Source of the DNA: Streptomyces sp. NBC_00536
Lineage (GTDB): Bacteria; Actinomycetota; Actinomycetes; Streptomycetales; Streptomycetaceae
DNA: 64,000 nucleotides
Reading direction: 5' to 3'
NCBI RefSeq assembly: GCF_036346295.1
Contig: NZ_CP107819.1
Location: forward strand, 1,054,001 to 1,118,000
The notes under the pieces are model-generated. The model searched no databases and had not been told where the DNA came from. It was given only the letters and a program-made list of their open reading frames with translations. Made by a program: the position numbers and the translations under genes. This document shows positions 35,351 through 44,967 of this stretch, one piece after another. Every line of letters begins with the position of its first letter. Position 1 is the stretch's first letter.

Positions 35351-36847
35351 ATGGGCGATCTCGGCGATCCGGGCGACCTGGGTGATCCGGGGGCTCCGGG
35401 CGAATCGGGTGGGCTGGGCGGACTGGGCGAGCCGGGCGGCCCTTCGGTGGCGTTACCGGGCGGGGCCGATCCGGTCGAGCGGGGGCGGGTGCTGCGGCGC
35501 GCGCACGAGGCGTTCACGCTGGACGGGCGGGTCGAGGCTCCGGTGCGGGCGGTGATAGCGAAGTCCTGGCGGCGCTGCGCGCGGGCCCGGGTCAGCCCGG
35601 AGTGCACGGCCCGGGTCGAGCTGGCGGAGCCGGAGCTGCGCGCGTACCGGGAGCGGCATCCGCTGGCGCGGGTGATGCCGGTGTTCCGGGAGCTGGTGGG
35701 GGCGTTCGCGGCGCACGAGGCGCACCTGCTGGCGGTGTGCGACGCCCGGGGGACGCTGCTGTGGGTGGAGGGTGAGACCGGGACCCTGGACCGGGCGCGC
35801 GGGCTGGGCTTCGTGCCCGGCGCGCGCTGGTCGGAGTCGGCCATGGGGACGAACGCCCCGGGGACGGCGGTGGCGGTCGGGCAGCCCGTGCAGGTCTTCG
35901 GGGCGGAGCACTTCAGCCGGCACGTGCACCCCTGGACGTGTGCGGCGGCTCCGGTGCGCCATCCGCGGACCGGACGGCTGCTGGGCGCGGTGGACATCAC
36001 GGGCGGGGACGGGCTGGCCCATCCGCACTCGCTGGCCTTCGTACAGGCGGTGGCCCGGGCGGCCGAGTCGCAGCTCGCGCTGCTGGATCCCCGGGACGCT
36101 GAAGGGGCGCAAGGGGTGCAAGGGGAGGCTGACGGGCCCGGCGGCCCGCGGGCCGGGCGTTTCGCGGGGCGGCCGGCGGCCGGGGCGGCGGACACGTTGA
36201 CGGCGCTGGGGCAGGACGAGGCGCTGCTGGTGACGGGCGGACGCACGGTGCGCCTGGGGCACCGGCACAGCGAGATCGTGGCGCTGCTCGCCCATCACCC
36301 CGAGGGGCTGTCGGGCGAGGAGCTGCTGATCGCCCTGTACGAGGACGAAGCGGTGTCACCGGTGACGCTGCGCGCCGAAATGTCACGGCTGCGCGCCCTG
36401 TTGGGTCCGCGCGTCCTGCTCTCGCGGCCCTACCGGACGGCCGCGCCGCTGGAGGCGGACTTCACCACCGCGATCCGGCACCTGGCCGCGGGCGCCGTCT
36501 CGGCCGCGCTCTCCGGGTACCCCGGGCCCCTGCTGCCCGCCTCGCGGGCACCCGGCATCGTCCGGCTGCGCCGCCGGATCGAGGACCAGGCGCGGGCGGC
36601 GGTGATCGCCCGCGCCGACGCGGGGCTGCTGGCCGACTGGGTGTGCAGTCCGTGGGGCGAGGACGATCCGGCGGTGTGGCGGGCGCTGGCCGCCGCGCTG
36701 CCGCGGGAGGGGCGCCCGGTGGCGCTGGCCCGGCTGCGCGCGCTCGATGCCGAGCTGGGCGGCGTACGCCCGCGTACCGACGTAACCGCGCGCCCCGGCG
36801 TACGCCCCCAGGCGGATGCAACGTATCCGCAACCTGCGCGCTCCTAG
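35351..36847 (+). CDS. GAF-domain transcriptional regulator next to aldehyde dehydrogenase
   Basis: The 498-residue protein resembles the sensory part of AcoR-type regulators: [13 protein letters not shown] near residue 75, a GAF-like domain (about 125-240, [59 protein letters not shown]), and a C-terminal winged-helix region ([29 protein letters not shown]). The AAA+ domain is absent, as in the shortened actinobacterial type. The first 30 residues are collagen-like Gly-X-Y repeats. Leu35 is a TTA codon (35453-35455), so bldA may gate it. It precedes the aldehyde dehydrogenase by 55 bases and probably controls it. Confidence 0.8.
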   Translation: MGDLGDPGDLGDPGAPGESGGLGGLGEPGGPSVALPGGADPVERGRVLRRAHEAFTLDGRVEAPVRAVIAKSWRRCARARVSPECTARVELAEPELRAYRERHPLARVMPVFRELVGAFAAHEAHLLAVCDARGTLLWVEGETGTLDRARGLGFVPGARWSESAMGTNAPGTAVAVGQPVQVFGAEHFSRHVHPWTCAAAPVRHPRTGRLLGAVDITGGDGLAHPHSLAFVQAVARAAESQLALLDPRDAEGAQGVQGEADGPGGPRAGRFAGRPAAGAADTLTALGQDEALLVTGGRTVRLGHRHSEIVALLAHHPEGLSGEELLIALYEDEAVSPVTLRAEMSRLRALLGPRVLLSRPYRTAAPLEADFTTAIRHLAAGAVSAALSGYPGPLLPASRAPGIVRLRRRIEDQARAAVIARADAGLLADWVCSPWGEDDPAVWRALAAALPREGRPVALARLRALDAELGGVRPRTDVTARPGVRPQADATYPQPARS

Positions 36848-36902
36848 CCTCCTCCCGAGCGCCGTCCGGTCCGGCACGGCGCCCGGCAAGGGGAGGACAT
36901 CC

Positions 36903-38426
36903 ATGGCCCGTTACGCTGCGCCCGGTACCGAGGGGGCGCTCATGTCGTACGCGTCCCGCTACGACCACTTCATCGGCGGCGAGTACGTCGAGCCCGCGCT
37001 CGGCCAGTACTTCGCCAACCCCTCCCCGGTCAACGGGCAGCCGTTTACGGAGGTCGCGCGCGGTACGGCGGCGGACGTGGAGCGGGCCCTGGACGCGGCG
37101 CACGCGGCGGCGCCCGCATGGGGCCGCACCTCCCCCGCGGAGCGCTCGCTGGTCCTGCTGCGCATCGCGGACCGGATGGAGCAGAACCTCCAGGCGCTGG
37201 CGGTCGCGGAGACCTGGGAGAACGGCAAGCCGGTACGGGAGACCCTGGCGGCGGACATCCCGCTGGCCATCGACCACTTCCGGTACTTCGCGGGCGCGGT
37301 ACGGGCCCAGGAGGGCACCCTCAGCGAACTCGACGACGACACCGTGGCCTACCACTTCCACGAGCCGCTCGGAGTGATCGCACAGATCATTCCCTGGAAC
37401 TTTCCGATCCTCATGGCGGTGTGGAAGCTGGCGCCCGCACTGGCCGCCGGGAACACGGTCGTCCTCAAGCCCGCCGAACAGACCCCGGCGTCGGTGCACT
37501 ACTGGATGAGCCTGGTCGCGGACCTGCTCCCGCCGGGCGTCATCAACATCGTCAACGGTTACGGCGAGGAGGCGGGCAAGCCGCTCGCGTCCAGCCCCCG
37601 CGTGGCGAAGATCGCCTTCACCGGCGAGACCGCCACGGGCCGGCTGATCATGCGGTACGCGGCCGAGAATCTCAAGCCGGTCTCGCTGGAGCTGGGCGGC
37701 AAGAGCCCGAACATCTTCTTCGACGACATCTGGGCGGTCGACGACGAGCTGCGCGACAAGGCGCTGGAGGGCTTCGCGATGTTCGCCCTCAACCAGGGCG
37801 AGGTCTGTACGTGCCCGTCGCGCGCGCTGATCGAGCGGGGCCGGTACGGGGACTTCCTGGACGCGGCCATCGCCCGTACCGAACTCATCGTGCCGGGCCA
37901 CCCGTTGGACACGGACACGATGATCGGCGCGCAGGCCTCGGAGGAACAGCTGAAGAAGGTCCTGTCGTACCTGGAGATCGGCCAGCAGGAAGGCGCCAAG
38001 ATCCTGACGGGCGGTCAGCGCATCGATCCCGGCGGCGAGTTGGCGGGCGGGTACTACGTACAGCCGACCATCTTCGAGGGGAACAACCGGATGCGGGTCT
38101 TCCAGGAGGAGATCTTCGGCCCGGTGGTGTCGGTGACCTCGTTCCAGGACTTCGAGGACGCGATCCGGATCGCCAACGACACCCCGTACGGCCTGGGCGC
38201 CGGGGTGTGGACGCGCGACGTCAACACCGCCTACCGCGCGGGCCGCGCGATCCAGGCGGGCCGGGTCTGGCAGAACTCCTACCACGCGTACCCGGCACAC
38301 GCGGCCTTCGGCGGCTACAAGCAGTCCGGGGTGGGCCGCGAGACCCACAAGATGATGCTGGACCACTACCAGCAGACCAAAAATCTACTGGTGTCCTACT
38401 CGCCGAAGAAGCTGGGCTTCTTCTAA
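36903..38426 (+). CDS. NAD-dependent aldehyde dehydrogenase (acetaldehyde type)
   Basis: The protein is 507 residues from the ATG at 36903, with GGGGAGGA five bases upstream. It has the ALDH fold: [34 protein letters not shown] for NAD binding, LELGGKSPN with the general-base Glu, and [11 protein letters not shown] with the catalytic Cys. The last motif and the overall length fit the ExaC/AldB acetaldehyde dehydrogenase group, usually preceded by an AcoR-like regulator, as here. It likely oxidises acetaldehyde or similar short aldehydes to acids. Confidence 0.93.
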   Translation: MARYAAPGTEGALMSYASRYDHFIGGEYVEPALGQYFANPSPVNGQPFTEVARGTAADVERALDAAHAAAPAWGRTSPAERSLVLLRIADRMEQNLQALAVAETWENGKPVRETLAADIPLAIDHFRYFAGAVRAQEGTLSELDDDTVAYHFHEPLGVIAQIIPWNFPILMAVWKLAPALAAGNTVVLKPAEQTPASVHYWMSLVADLLPPGVINIVNGYGEEAGKPLASSPRVAKIAFTGETATGRLIMRYAAENLKPVSLELGGKSPNIFFDDIWAVDDELRDKALEGFAMFALNQGEVCTCPSRALIERGRYGDFLDAAIARTELIVPGHPLDTDTMIGAQASEEQLKKVLSYLEIGQQEGAKILTGGQRIDPGGELAGGYYVQPTIFEGNNRMRVFQEEIFGPVVSVTSFQDFEDAIRIANDTPYGLGAGVWTRDVNTAYRAGRAIQAGRVWQNSYHAYPAHAAFGGYKQSGVGRETHKMMLDHYQQTKNLLVSYSPKKLGFF

Positions 38427-38437
38427 GCCCACAAAAG

Positions 38438-38475
38438 AAGGCGCCTGACCTGGGCTTTTGCCCGGCAGGCGCCTT
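38438..38475. terminator. strong bidirectional hairpin terminator
   Basis: AAGGCGCCTG (38438-38447) pairs perfectly with CAGGCGCCTT (38466-38475), and an inner GGGC/GCCC extends the stem around a TTTT loop. On the minus strand it is followed by CTTTTGT. It stops the aldehyde dehydrogenase transcript and whatever enters from the recombinase scar. Confidence 0.85.
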
Positions 38476-38559
38476 CCTCGATCACTAATCCCAGTTCCTC
38501 CCACCCGTTTCCCACCCCTGACCAGCTGTTCCGGGCCATACACGGGCCAGATCCGGGAT

Positions 38560-39413
38560 CAGTCCGCAGCCTCCGCACTTGGATGCTCTGGCCGGCCCGG
38601 CGCGCACATTCCGCGGGGTCCACGCCGGAGTACAGCCAGAACGAGATGCCAGCGTGGCGCAGGTCGTAGGGTCTTTTGGCGAGCGATGACGACTGCTCAT
38701 GGTCCGCCAGGGCCTTCCTGCGCGCCCGCGCCCACGTGATTCCGTAAGCCCCCGCCTCGACGTAGTTGCCAGCTGCGTTACGGAAGAGTCGGCCGTCTGG
38801 CGCCACTCCGAAACGGTCGATGTGTTCGCGCAGCACGGCCACGAACGACGGTGGTATCGGCACAGGTCGTGTGGCCTTGAGGGCTCGCCGCTTCAGTGAG
38901 TGCACCTCGTGGACCGACCCGTCGTCCGTCCACCCCTTGCCCGCCGCTACAATCCCGCCCGTCAGGTTGAGCATGCCCCAACCTGACGTCGGCAGGTGGC
39001 ACTGGGAAAGCTGAAGGTGAATGACCTCCGCCGGCGCGACTGCCGGGGGATTCCACTTGACCCTGGCGAGCGGATTCTCCGTGAAGTACCCCTTGTCAAC
39101 GGCGGTTCCGAGGACCTCGCTGAAGGCCGATCGCTTACGCACCGCAGTCTTTGCTGCGGCGGGCTTGCCGTCGATCTTGCGACTGAGGGCCTCCAACGCA
39201 CGTCGCACCGTGTCCGGTTCCAGCAGCTCACTGACGGGGAGGGAATGCCGCTTTATCCAATCCAGGGCATGCTTCCACTCGTCCGGCGGCTCGCCCACCC
39301 ACGCCTTCTTGTTGAACGCCCACGAATACAACGCGCGCCGGAGAACTCTTGGTTCGGGATGGGCCACCCCCGGTCGCACCAACGCAGGCGTGATGGTAGC
39401 CAGTGCGTCAGCC
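38560..39413 (-). pseudogene. decayed tyrosine recombinase (phage-type integrase) remnant
   Basis: The minus-strand frame gives integrase-like sequence: an SAM-like core (ADALATITPALV, RRALYSWAFN, LEALSRKIDGKPAAAKTAVRKRSAF, GYFTENPLARVKW), then a catalytic-domain part (GWTDDGSVHEVHSLKRRALKATRPVPIPP, RPYDLRHAGISFWLYSGV). The segment that should carry the first catalytic Arg is deleted between PPAVAPAEV and HLPTSGWG. The frame leaves the family after RRAGQSIQV, losing the catalytic Tyr. The N-terminus is also missing and joins transposase sequence near 39413. The protein cannot be an active recombinase. Confidence 0.8.
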
Positions 39414-39785
39414 AGCGCCGCAGCACCTGTTCCGCCTCGGCGGTGCCCAGTCGCAGGCGGCGGCATACTTGACCATCTGGTGGTACTGCTCGACGATCAG
39501 GCCCCAGCGGATCGCCCGGGCCAGGGAGCCGCCGAGCCTGCCGGCCGGGCGGGTCGCCGTCAGGCCGGTACAGGCGGATGCTGCCGATGTTCTTCAGCCG
39601 GGGCAGCGGCCGGAAGTCGAGCAACTCGGTGGGCGAACCCGACCACTGGCGCGCCGCGGGTGTCGACGCAGTCGGACCCGGCCTCTGCGTCCGTGCAGTG
39701 TCGCAGCAGGCCCTCGGTCATCGCTGCGCCCTCGGAGGAGGAACAGCTCTTGAGCTGGGAGTAGATGCAGTCGTTCTTCCACTCC
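39413..39785 (-). pseudogene. Tn3-family transposase fragment, frameshifted
   Basis: Three minus-strand frames together give the C-terminal part of a Tn3-family transposase: CIYSQLKSCSSSEGAAMTEGLLRHCTDAE and CVDTRGAPVVGFAH in one frame, LPRLKNIGSIRLYRPDG in a second, then LARAIRWGLIVEQYHQMVKYAAA in the third, and LRLGTAEAEQVLRR again in the second. At least three frameshifts separate them. Sequence stops matching at QVLRR, where integrase sequence begins, so a deletion or recombination joined the two. No terminal inverted repeats were found. Confidence 0.8.
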
Positions 39786-40043
39786 TCCTCGCGTCCGGGG
39801 CTCCTTTGCGGCACGTACCGACGGCATCTGGCGAGCGCGGTCAACCCGAGAACGACCGACGGCACTGAAGACAACGACCCGGAGGGTGTCGTGCGGGGCC
39901 GGAAGCGGGCAGCGCCCATCGCGACGACAGCCGCCGGTCGACATTCCTCAACTGCGCAGAGGGTCGCCGGACCATGTCCTCGTGCCCGTGGCCCGGACGC
40001 TCGCGGCCCGCTCCGCGGCCGGGAGCGGGACTCGCGAGGTTCC
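39786..40043. other. 258-base stretch without a recognised gene
   Basis: The sequence between the transposase scar and the exporter operon's 3' end shows no credible gene. It probably belongs to the insertion boundary. Confidence 0.5.
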
Positions 40044-41960
40044 TCAGTGGGCCTCGGCGGCCTGATTGGTCCAGACGGCGTACATCTGGGTGTACTTGCC
40101 GTCGGCGGCGAGGAGCTGGTCGTGCGCACCGACCTCGACGATGCGGCCCTCGTCGACGACGACGATGCGGTCCGCCTTCATCGCGGTGGAGAGCCGGTGT
40201 GCGATCAGGATCGCGGTGCGGCCCTCCAGCAGCACGTCCAGGGCCTGCTCGATCTTGGTCTCGGACTGGAGGTCCAGGTTGGACGTGGCCTCGTCCAGGA
40301 CCAGTACCCGGGGCTGGGCCAGGAAGGCCCGTGCCAGGGCGACGAGTTGCCGTTCACCGGAGGACAGCGACTGGCCCCGCTCCTGGACGACGGTGTCGAG
40401 GCCGTCGGGCAGCCGCTCGACCACGTCGACCAGGCCGACCACCCGCAACGCCTCCCGGACCTGGTCGTCGGAGGCGTCCGGGACGGCGAAACGGATGTTG
40501 TCCCGGAGCGGCCCGGCGAACAGGAAGGGTTCCTGCGGAACGACGCCGATCTGCCGTCGGAGGGACTCTATCCGCACGTCCTGGAGGTCGCGCCCGTCGA
40601 TGAGGATCCGGCCGGACGTCGGGTCGTAGAACCGGGTGACCAGTTTGGCGAGGGTGGACTTGCCGGCACCGGTGGGGCCGACGAACGCCACGGTCTCACC
40701 GGCCCGGATGTCCAGCGACACCTCGGAGATCACCGGCCGGTCGGGGACATAGCCGAACGTGACGTCCTCGAAGACGATCTCGCCCTCGACCTTCGGCAGG
40801 TCGACGGCTCCGGGAGCCTCCTCGACCTCCGCCCGCGTGCTCAGGAGCTCCCTGAGCTTCACGATCGACGACTGCCCCTGCTGGTACGTGTTGTAGAGCT
40901 GCACCAGTTGCTGGATGGGCTGGAAGAAGGCGCCCAGGGAGAGCAGGAACGCCACCAGCTCGCCGATGGTAAGCTCCCCGTCGGCGACCATGCCGGCGCC
41001 GATGGCCAGCAGCGCGAGCTGCCCCGCGACACCGATGACCTGGGTGCTCGGCGTGTAGATCGAGTTGATCCGTCCGGTGCGGACATTGGCGTCGTAGTAC
41101 GAGCCCGTGACCTGTCGGTGTTGCTCGATGTTGTGCCGCTGCCGGTTGTGCGCCGTGACGATGCGCACTCCCTGGAGGCTCTCGGAGAGATCGGCGATGA
41201 CGGCGGCGATGGTGTCCCTCACCCGCACGTAGCCCTTGCCGGACGCCCGGTGGAACCACACGGACAGCACGGTCAGGACGGGCACGACCAGTACGATGGT
41301 GATCAGCGCCAGCCGCACGTCGAAGGTGAACAGCACCACCGTGACAACGACCATGGTCAGGCCCTGGACGGCGAACTGTGCCAGACCGTCCTGCAGCAAC
41401 GCCTGGAGGTTCTCGATGTCGCTGGTCATCCGGGTCATGATCACGCCGGACTTCTCGCCGGTGTAGAAGTTCAGCGAGAGCCGCTGCAACTGGGTGAAGA
41501 CCCGTACCCGCAGGTCGTTCATCACCCACGCGGCGATCCGCCCGGTCACCTTGACCCGCGCGGCCTGCGCGGCACCGGTGACCACCAGACTGACCAGGTA
41601 CGCGATCGCGACCAGCACCAGTGTGCCGGTGTCCTTCGCCGTGATGCCGTCGTCGATGCCGATCTGGGTCAGCTTCGGACCGGCCTGGAGCGTCAGCGCC
41701 TCCAGGGCCACGAACACGCCGGCCAGCAGCGCGACCGGCCAGTACGGGCGGATCAGCCGCCGCAGACTCAGCTCGGCGCCGTCGGGATCGGGCCGGCCGT
41801 GCTCGAACACGACCTCGGGCTCGGGATGTTCCGGCTCGGTCTTCAGCAACGTGTCGACGCTCGCCTGCATCTCCGGCGGCACTCCGGCGAAGGGCAGACC
41901 TGGCGCGGTGGCCCTGCCGCCTCCGTTGAACGCGGCGCCACCTCCCGTGGGAGACGTCAT
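40044..41960 (-). CDS. ABC exporter subunit (heterodimer, canonical Walker B)
   Basis: The 638-residue half-transporter has a Gly/Pro-rich N-terminal tail, six membrane helices (about residues 75-370) and an ATPase domain. Walker A is GPTGAGKST, Walker [13 protein letters not shown] with the catalytic Glu, and the H-loop is IAHRLST, but the signature is LSSGERQL rather than LSGGQ. The ATG overlaps the preceding gene's TGA by four bases. It sits at the left of the biosynthetic island and most likely exports the island's product or confers self-resistance. Confidence 0.9.
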   Translation of the reverse strand: MTSPTGGGAAFNGGGRATAPGLPFAGVPPEMQASVDTLLKTEPEHPEPEVVFEHGRPDPDGAELSLRRLIRPYWPVALLAGVFVALEALTLQAGPKLTQIGIDDGITAKDTGTLVLVAIAYLVSLVVTGAAQAARVKVTGRIAAWVMNDLRVRVFTQLQRLSLNFYTGEKSGVIMTRMTSDIENLQALLQDGLAQFAVQGLTMVVVTVVLFTFDVRLALITIVLVVPVLTVLSVWFHRASGKGYVRVRDTIAAVIADLSESLQGVRIVTAHNRQRHNIEQHRQVTGSYYDANVRTGRINSIYTPSTQVIGVAGQLALLAIGAGMVADGELTIGELVAFLLSLGAFFQPIQQLVQLYNTYQQGQSSIVKLRELLSTRAEVEEAPGAVDLPKVEGEIVFEDVTFGYVPDRPVISEVSLDIRAGETVAFVGPTGAGKSTLAKLVTRFYDPTSGRILIDGRDLQDVRIESLRRQIGVVPQEPFLFAGPLRDNIRFAVPDASDDQVREALRVVGLVDVVERLPDGLDTVVQERGQSLSSGERQLVALARAFLAQPRVLVLDEATSNLDLQSETKIEQALDVLLEGRTAILIAHRLSTAMKADRIVVVDEGRIVEVGAHDQLLAADGKYTQMYAVWTNQAAEAH

Positions 41961-43750
41961 CGGCCCACACCCCCCCGTTCCTCGATGCTCTCGTCCGCCT
42001 GCGCCAGCACTTCCGCGTACAGCGGCGTGCTCGCAAGCAGTTCCTTGTGCGTGCCGTCCGCGACGATCCGGCCGCCGTCCAGCAGCACCACGCGGTCGGC
42101 CAGGCTGATCGTGGACAGCCGGTGGGCGACGATCAGCGTCGTCCGACCGGCGAACAGGGACCGCAGCCCGGCGTGGATCTCCTGCTCGACCTGGACGTCG
42201 ATGGCGCTGGTGGCGTCGTCGAGCACCAGCACCGGCGGATTCACCAGCAGCGTCCGGGCGATCGCGATGCGCTGCCGCTGCCCGCCGGACAGCGTGTAGC
42301 CGCGTTCGCCGATGACAGTGTCGTAGCCCTCGGACAGTTCGGTGATGAACTCGTGGGCCCCGGCCAGCCGGGCCACCCGCTCGATGTCGGTGATGTCCGC
42401 GTCCAGCCGCCCGTAGGCGATGTTGTCGCGGACCGACGCCGAGAACAGGAACGGCTCGTCCAGTACGACGCCGACGGCGTCCCGCAGGCTGTGCAGGGTC
42501 AGGTCCCGCACATCGTGCCCGTCCACGCTGACGGAGCCGGCGCGCACGTCGTAGAAACGCGGCAGCAGTCTGGCCGCGGTGGACTTTCCGGTGCCGGTCC
42601 GGCCGACCAGCGCCACGGTCTCGCCGGCGCGGAGCCGCAGCGAGAACCCCTTCAGCACGTCGAGGCCGTCGCCGTAGCCGAAGGTGACATCGTCGAACCG
42701 GACGTCACCGCGCGGCCCGGTGATCTCCCGCGCGTCGGGGGCGTCCGCGATCTCCGGCTTCTCGTCCAGTACCTCGTACAGCCGCTTGGCCGCGGCCGAC
42801 GACCGCTGCCCCAGCATGATCAGGTTGCCGATCACCTGGAACGGAACCTGGAGCATCATGAGATAGGCGTTGAAGGCCAGGATCGCGCCGACGCCCAGCT
42901 CGCCGTGAATGACCAGGTATCCGCCGTACAGCAGCACGATCGCCATGCCGACGCGGGGCAGGTTCTGCACCAGGGGCGTCCACCGCGCGCGCAGATCGGC
43001 ATCCTTCACATTCGCCCAGGCGACGCTCGTCGCGGCCTTCTGCAGCGAGGCGAGCTGGCTCCGCTCGGCCGCGAACGACTTGACCACGCGCACGCCGTTG
43101 ACGTTCTCGTCCACCACGGTCGCGACATCGGCCAGCCGGGCCTGGATCAGCCAGGACACCGGGAACAGGGACCGTTGCATGCGCCGACTGGCCACGAACA
43201 TCAGCGGCATCGGCAGCATGGCCAGGATGGCCAGCGGCACGTCGATCGCCAGCATGTACGCGAACGACACCAGCGAGATACCGGACTGCACCAGCAGGTA
43301 CGGCGCGAACGCCAGATACATCTGCACCGCGCGGATGTCGGAGTTGGCACGAGAGATGAGTTGCCCGCTCTGCATCCGATCGTAGAACGGGAACGACATG
43401 GCGGTCAGGTGCTCGTACACGATGTTGCGCAGGTCGTACTCGATCCTGGCCGCGGCGCGGAAGAGCAGTTGCTTGGACAGGTAGCCGACGACCAGCATGA
43501 TCACCGTCATCCCGACCAGCCACCACATGTAGTGCGACAGCGGCACCTTGTCCGACACGATCGAGTTGTCCACCGCATCCTGGATCAGCCTCGGCACCTG
43601 TACGGCCACCAGCATGCTGGCCCCGGACATCACCAGGGCCGCGCTGAACATCGACCGGTGTGCCCGGACCAGCGGCCACGCTCGCCGTAACCAGGACCTG
43701 CTCGGGTCGGGGTCGATCGCCGCGCCGGGCGGCGGATACGTCTCGTTCAC
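41957..43750 (-). CDS. ABC exporter subunit (heterodimer, Walker B Asp variant), TTA codon
   Basis: The protein is 597 residues from the GTG at 43750, preceded by GAGAGG at good spacing. A six-helix domain (about 35-325) precedes an ATPase domain with GRTGTGKST, signature LSGGQRQR and H-loop VAHRLST. Walker B is VLVLDDATSAID, with Asp in the catalytic Glu position. Its ATP site is therefore weakened, while its LSGGQ completes the partner's site. Leu21 is TTA (43688-43690), so translation may depend on the bldA tRNA. It is first in the two-gene operon. Confidence 0.9.
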   Translation of the reverse strand: MNETYPPPGAAIDPDPSRSWLRRAWPLVRAHRSMFSAALVMSGASMLVAVQVPRLIQDAVDNSIVSDKVPLSHYMWWLVGMTVIMLVVGYLSKQLLFRAAARIEYDLRNIVYEHLTAMSFPFYDRMQSGQLISRANSDIRAVQMYLAFAPYLLVQSGISLVSFAYMLAIDVPLAILAMLPMPLMFVASRRMQRSLFPVSWLIQARLADVATVVDENVNGVRVVKSFAAERSQLASLQKAATSVAWANVKDADLRARWTPLVQNLPRVGMAIVLLYGGYLVIHGELGVGAILAFNAYLMMLQVPFQVIGNLIMLGQRSSAAAKRLYEVLDEKPEIADAPDAREITGPRGDVRFDDVTFGYGDGLDVLKGFSLRLRAGETVALVGRTGTGKSTAARLLPRFYDVRAGSVSVDGHDVRDLTLHSLRDAVGVVLDEPFLFSASVRDNIAYGRLDADITDIERVARLAGAHEFITELSEGYDTVIGERGYTLSGGQRQRIAIARTLLVNPPVLVLDDATSAIDVQVEQEIHAGLRSLFAGRTTLIVAHRLSTISLADRVVLLDGGRIVADGTHKELLASTPLYAEVLAQADESIEERGGVGR

Positions 43751-44052
43751 CTGATTCCTCTCTGTGCACGCCCTCGCGGGCGACCCACTCGGCCTGCTCA
43801 AAGCAGCATCAACTGCACATGGAGCAGCGTGTGTTCGATGGTCCATGTGTGGGCCCCACGGATTCAGGATAGCAAAAGAAGGTACAACGTACGCAGTTTG
43901 TTTTTTTCAGCGACCCGTGCGAGCCTCGGTCACCGGGCGGAGGCCGACGAGCGGACCCCGAGCTCACGGAACGTGCCCTTCCAGTCCGCTCGCAGACCTG
44001 AACGGTCGATGCATGCTCCACCCGTGCCATCAACCACGCGGAGGTCGGATCA
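43751..44052. promoter_or_regulatory. divergent promoter region, exporter / NmrA-like gene
   Basis: This 302-base gap holds an AT-rich patch around 43868-43910, including a run of T and the motif GGTACAACGTACGC in which GTAC occurs twice five bases apart. It must contain promoters for both directions. No clear -35/-10 pair could be assigned and no gene is seen. Confidence 0.4.
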
Positions 44053-44892
44053 TTGGTTACCGTTGTCTTCGGCGCACGTGGAAACGTCGGCCGCAATGTC
44101 GCTGCCGGCCTGCTGGCCGCCGGCGAGAAGGTCAGGGGCACCAGCAGAAACCCGGAAGCGGGCGGCTTCCCGTCCACGCTGGAGGTCGTCCAGGCCGACC
44201 TGGAGCGCCCCGAGACGCTGCCCGCGGTGCTGGCCGGTGCCGACAAGGTGTTCCTGTACGCCAAACCGGAGGAGATCGAGGCCTTCGTGACAGCGGCGCA
44301 GTCCGCCGGCGTCCGGCAGGTGGTCCTGCTGTCGTCGGTGTCGGTCGTGATGGCCACCTCCGAACAGAACCCGATAGCCCGGATGCACCGGACGGTCGAG
44401 CTGGCCATAGAGCGGTCGGGGCTGGACTGGACGTTCATCAGGCCGGGCATGTTCGCCACCAACGCCCGTTGGTGGTGGGGGGAATCGATCCGCGGGGAGG
44501 GCCTCGTGCGCCTTCCGTACCCGGAAGCGCAGAACGCACCCGTCCATGAGAAGGACATGGCCGCGCTCGCCGTGACCGCTCTGACCGAGCCCGGTCACTC
44601 CCACCAGGCGTACACCGTCCACGGATCCGAGTCGCTGACGCTGCGGCGCCAGGTGGAGCACATCGGTGAGGCCCTCGGGCGCCCGATCCGGGTGGAGACG
44701 GTCTCTGCCAAGCAGGCGCGGGAGGAATTCGCCGAGAGGGCGCCGTCGAATGTGGCCGAAGCGCTACTGCGCATGTGGGCCGCCGCCGACGGCGTTCCGG
44801 CCCCGGTCTCGGTCATCGTCGACAGGATCACCGGCAGGCCCGCGCACACGTTCGCGCAGTGGGCCGCCGATCACGCCGACGACTTCCGCTGA
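44053..44892 (+). CDS. NmrA-like NAD(P)-binding oxidoreductase
   Basis: The protein is 279 residues from a TTG at 44053 (GGAGG eight bases upstream; no better start exists). The N-terminal VVFGARGNVGRNVAAGLLAAG is an atypical-SDR dinucleotide motif. LEVVQADLERPETL and VVLLSSVSV follow, and the catalytic YxxxK pair is not evident. It belongs to the NmrA/HSCARG-like group, which reduces quinones or senses NADP. It lies in the biosynthetic island, divergent from the exporter and convergent with fabV. It could be a tailoring reductase or a redox sensor. Confidence 0.82.
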   Translation: MVTVVFGARGNVGRNVAAGLLAAGEKVRGTSRNPEAGGFPSTLEVVQADLERPETLPAVLAGADKVFLYAKPEEIEAFVTAAQSAGVRQVVLLSSVSVVMATSEQNPIARMHRTVELAIERSGLDWTFIRPGMFATNARWWWGESIRGEGLVRLPYPEAQNAPVHEKDMAALAVTALTEPGHSHQAYTVHGSESLTLRRQVEHIGEALGRPIRVETVSAKQAREEFAERAPSNVAEALLRMWAAADGVPAPVSVIVDRITGRPAHTFAQWAADHADDFR

Positions 44893-44967
44893 GCCGTCCT
44901 CCTCGGCTGACCGCCGTGCGGTGGTCGGCCGAGGAGAAACGAGACGCCCATGGGTGGGCTCCCATGT

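Noticed and set aside
38430..40043. tRNA attachment site or Tn3 terminal inverted repeats for the island
   Set aside because: No tRNA-like fold or matching long repeats could be found within the window.
44053..44892. NmrA-like protein as an active classical ketoreductase
   Set aside because: The YxxxK catalytic pair is not visible, so I left it as an atypical NAD(P)-binding protein.
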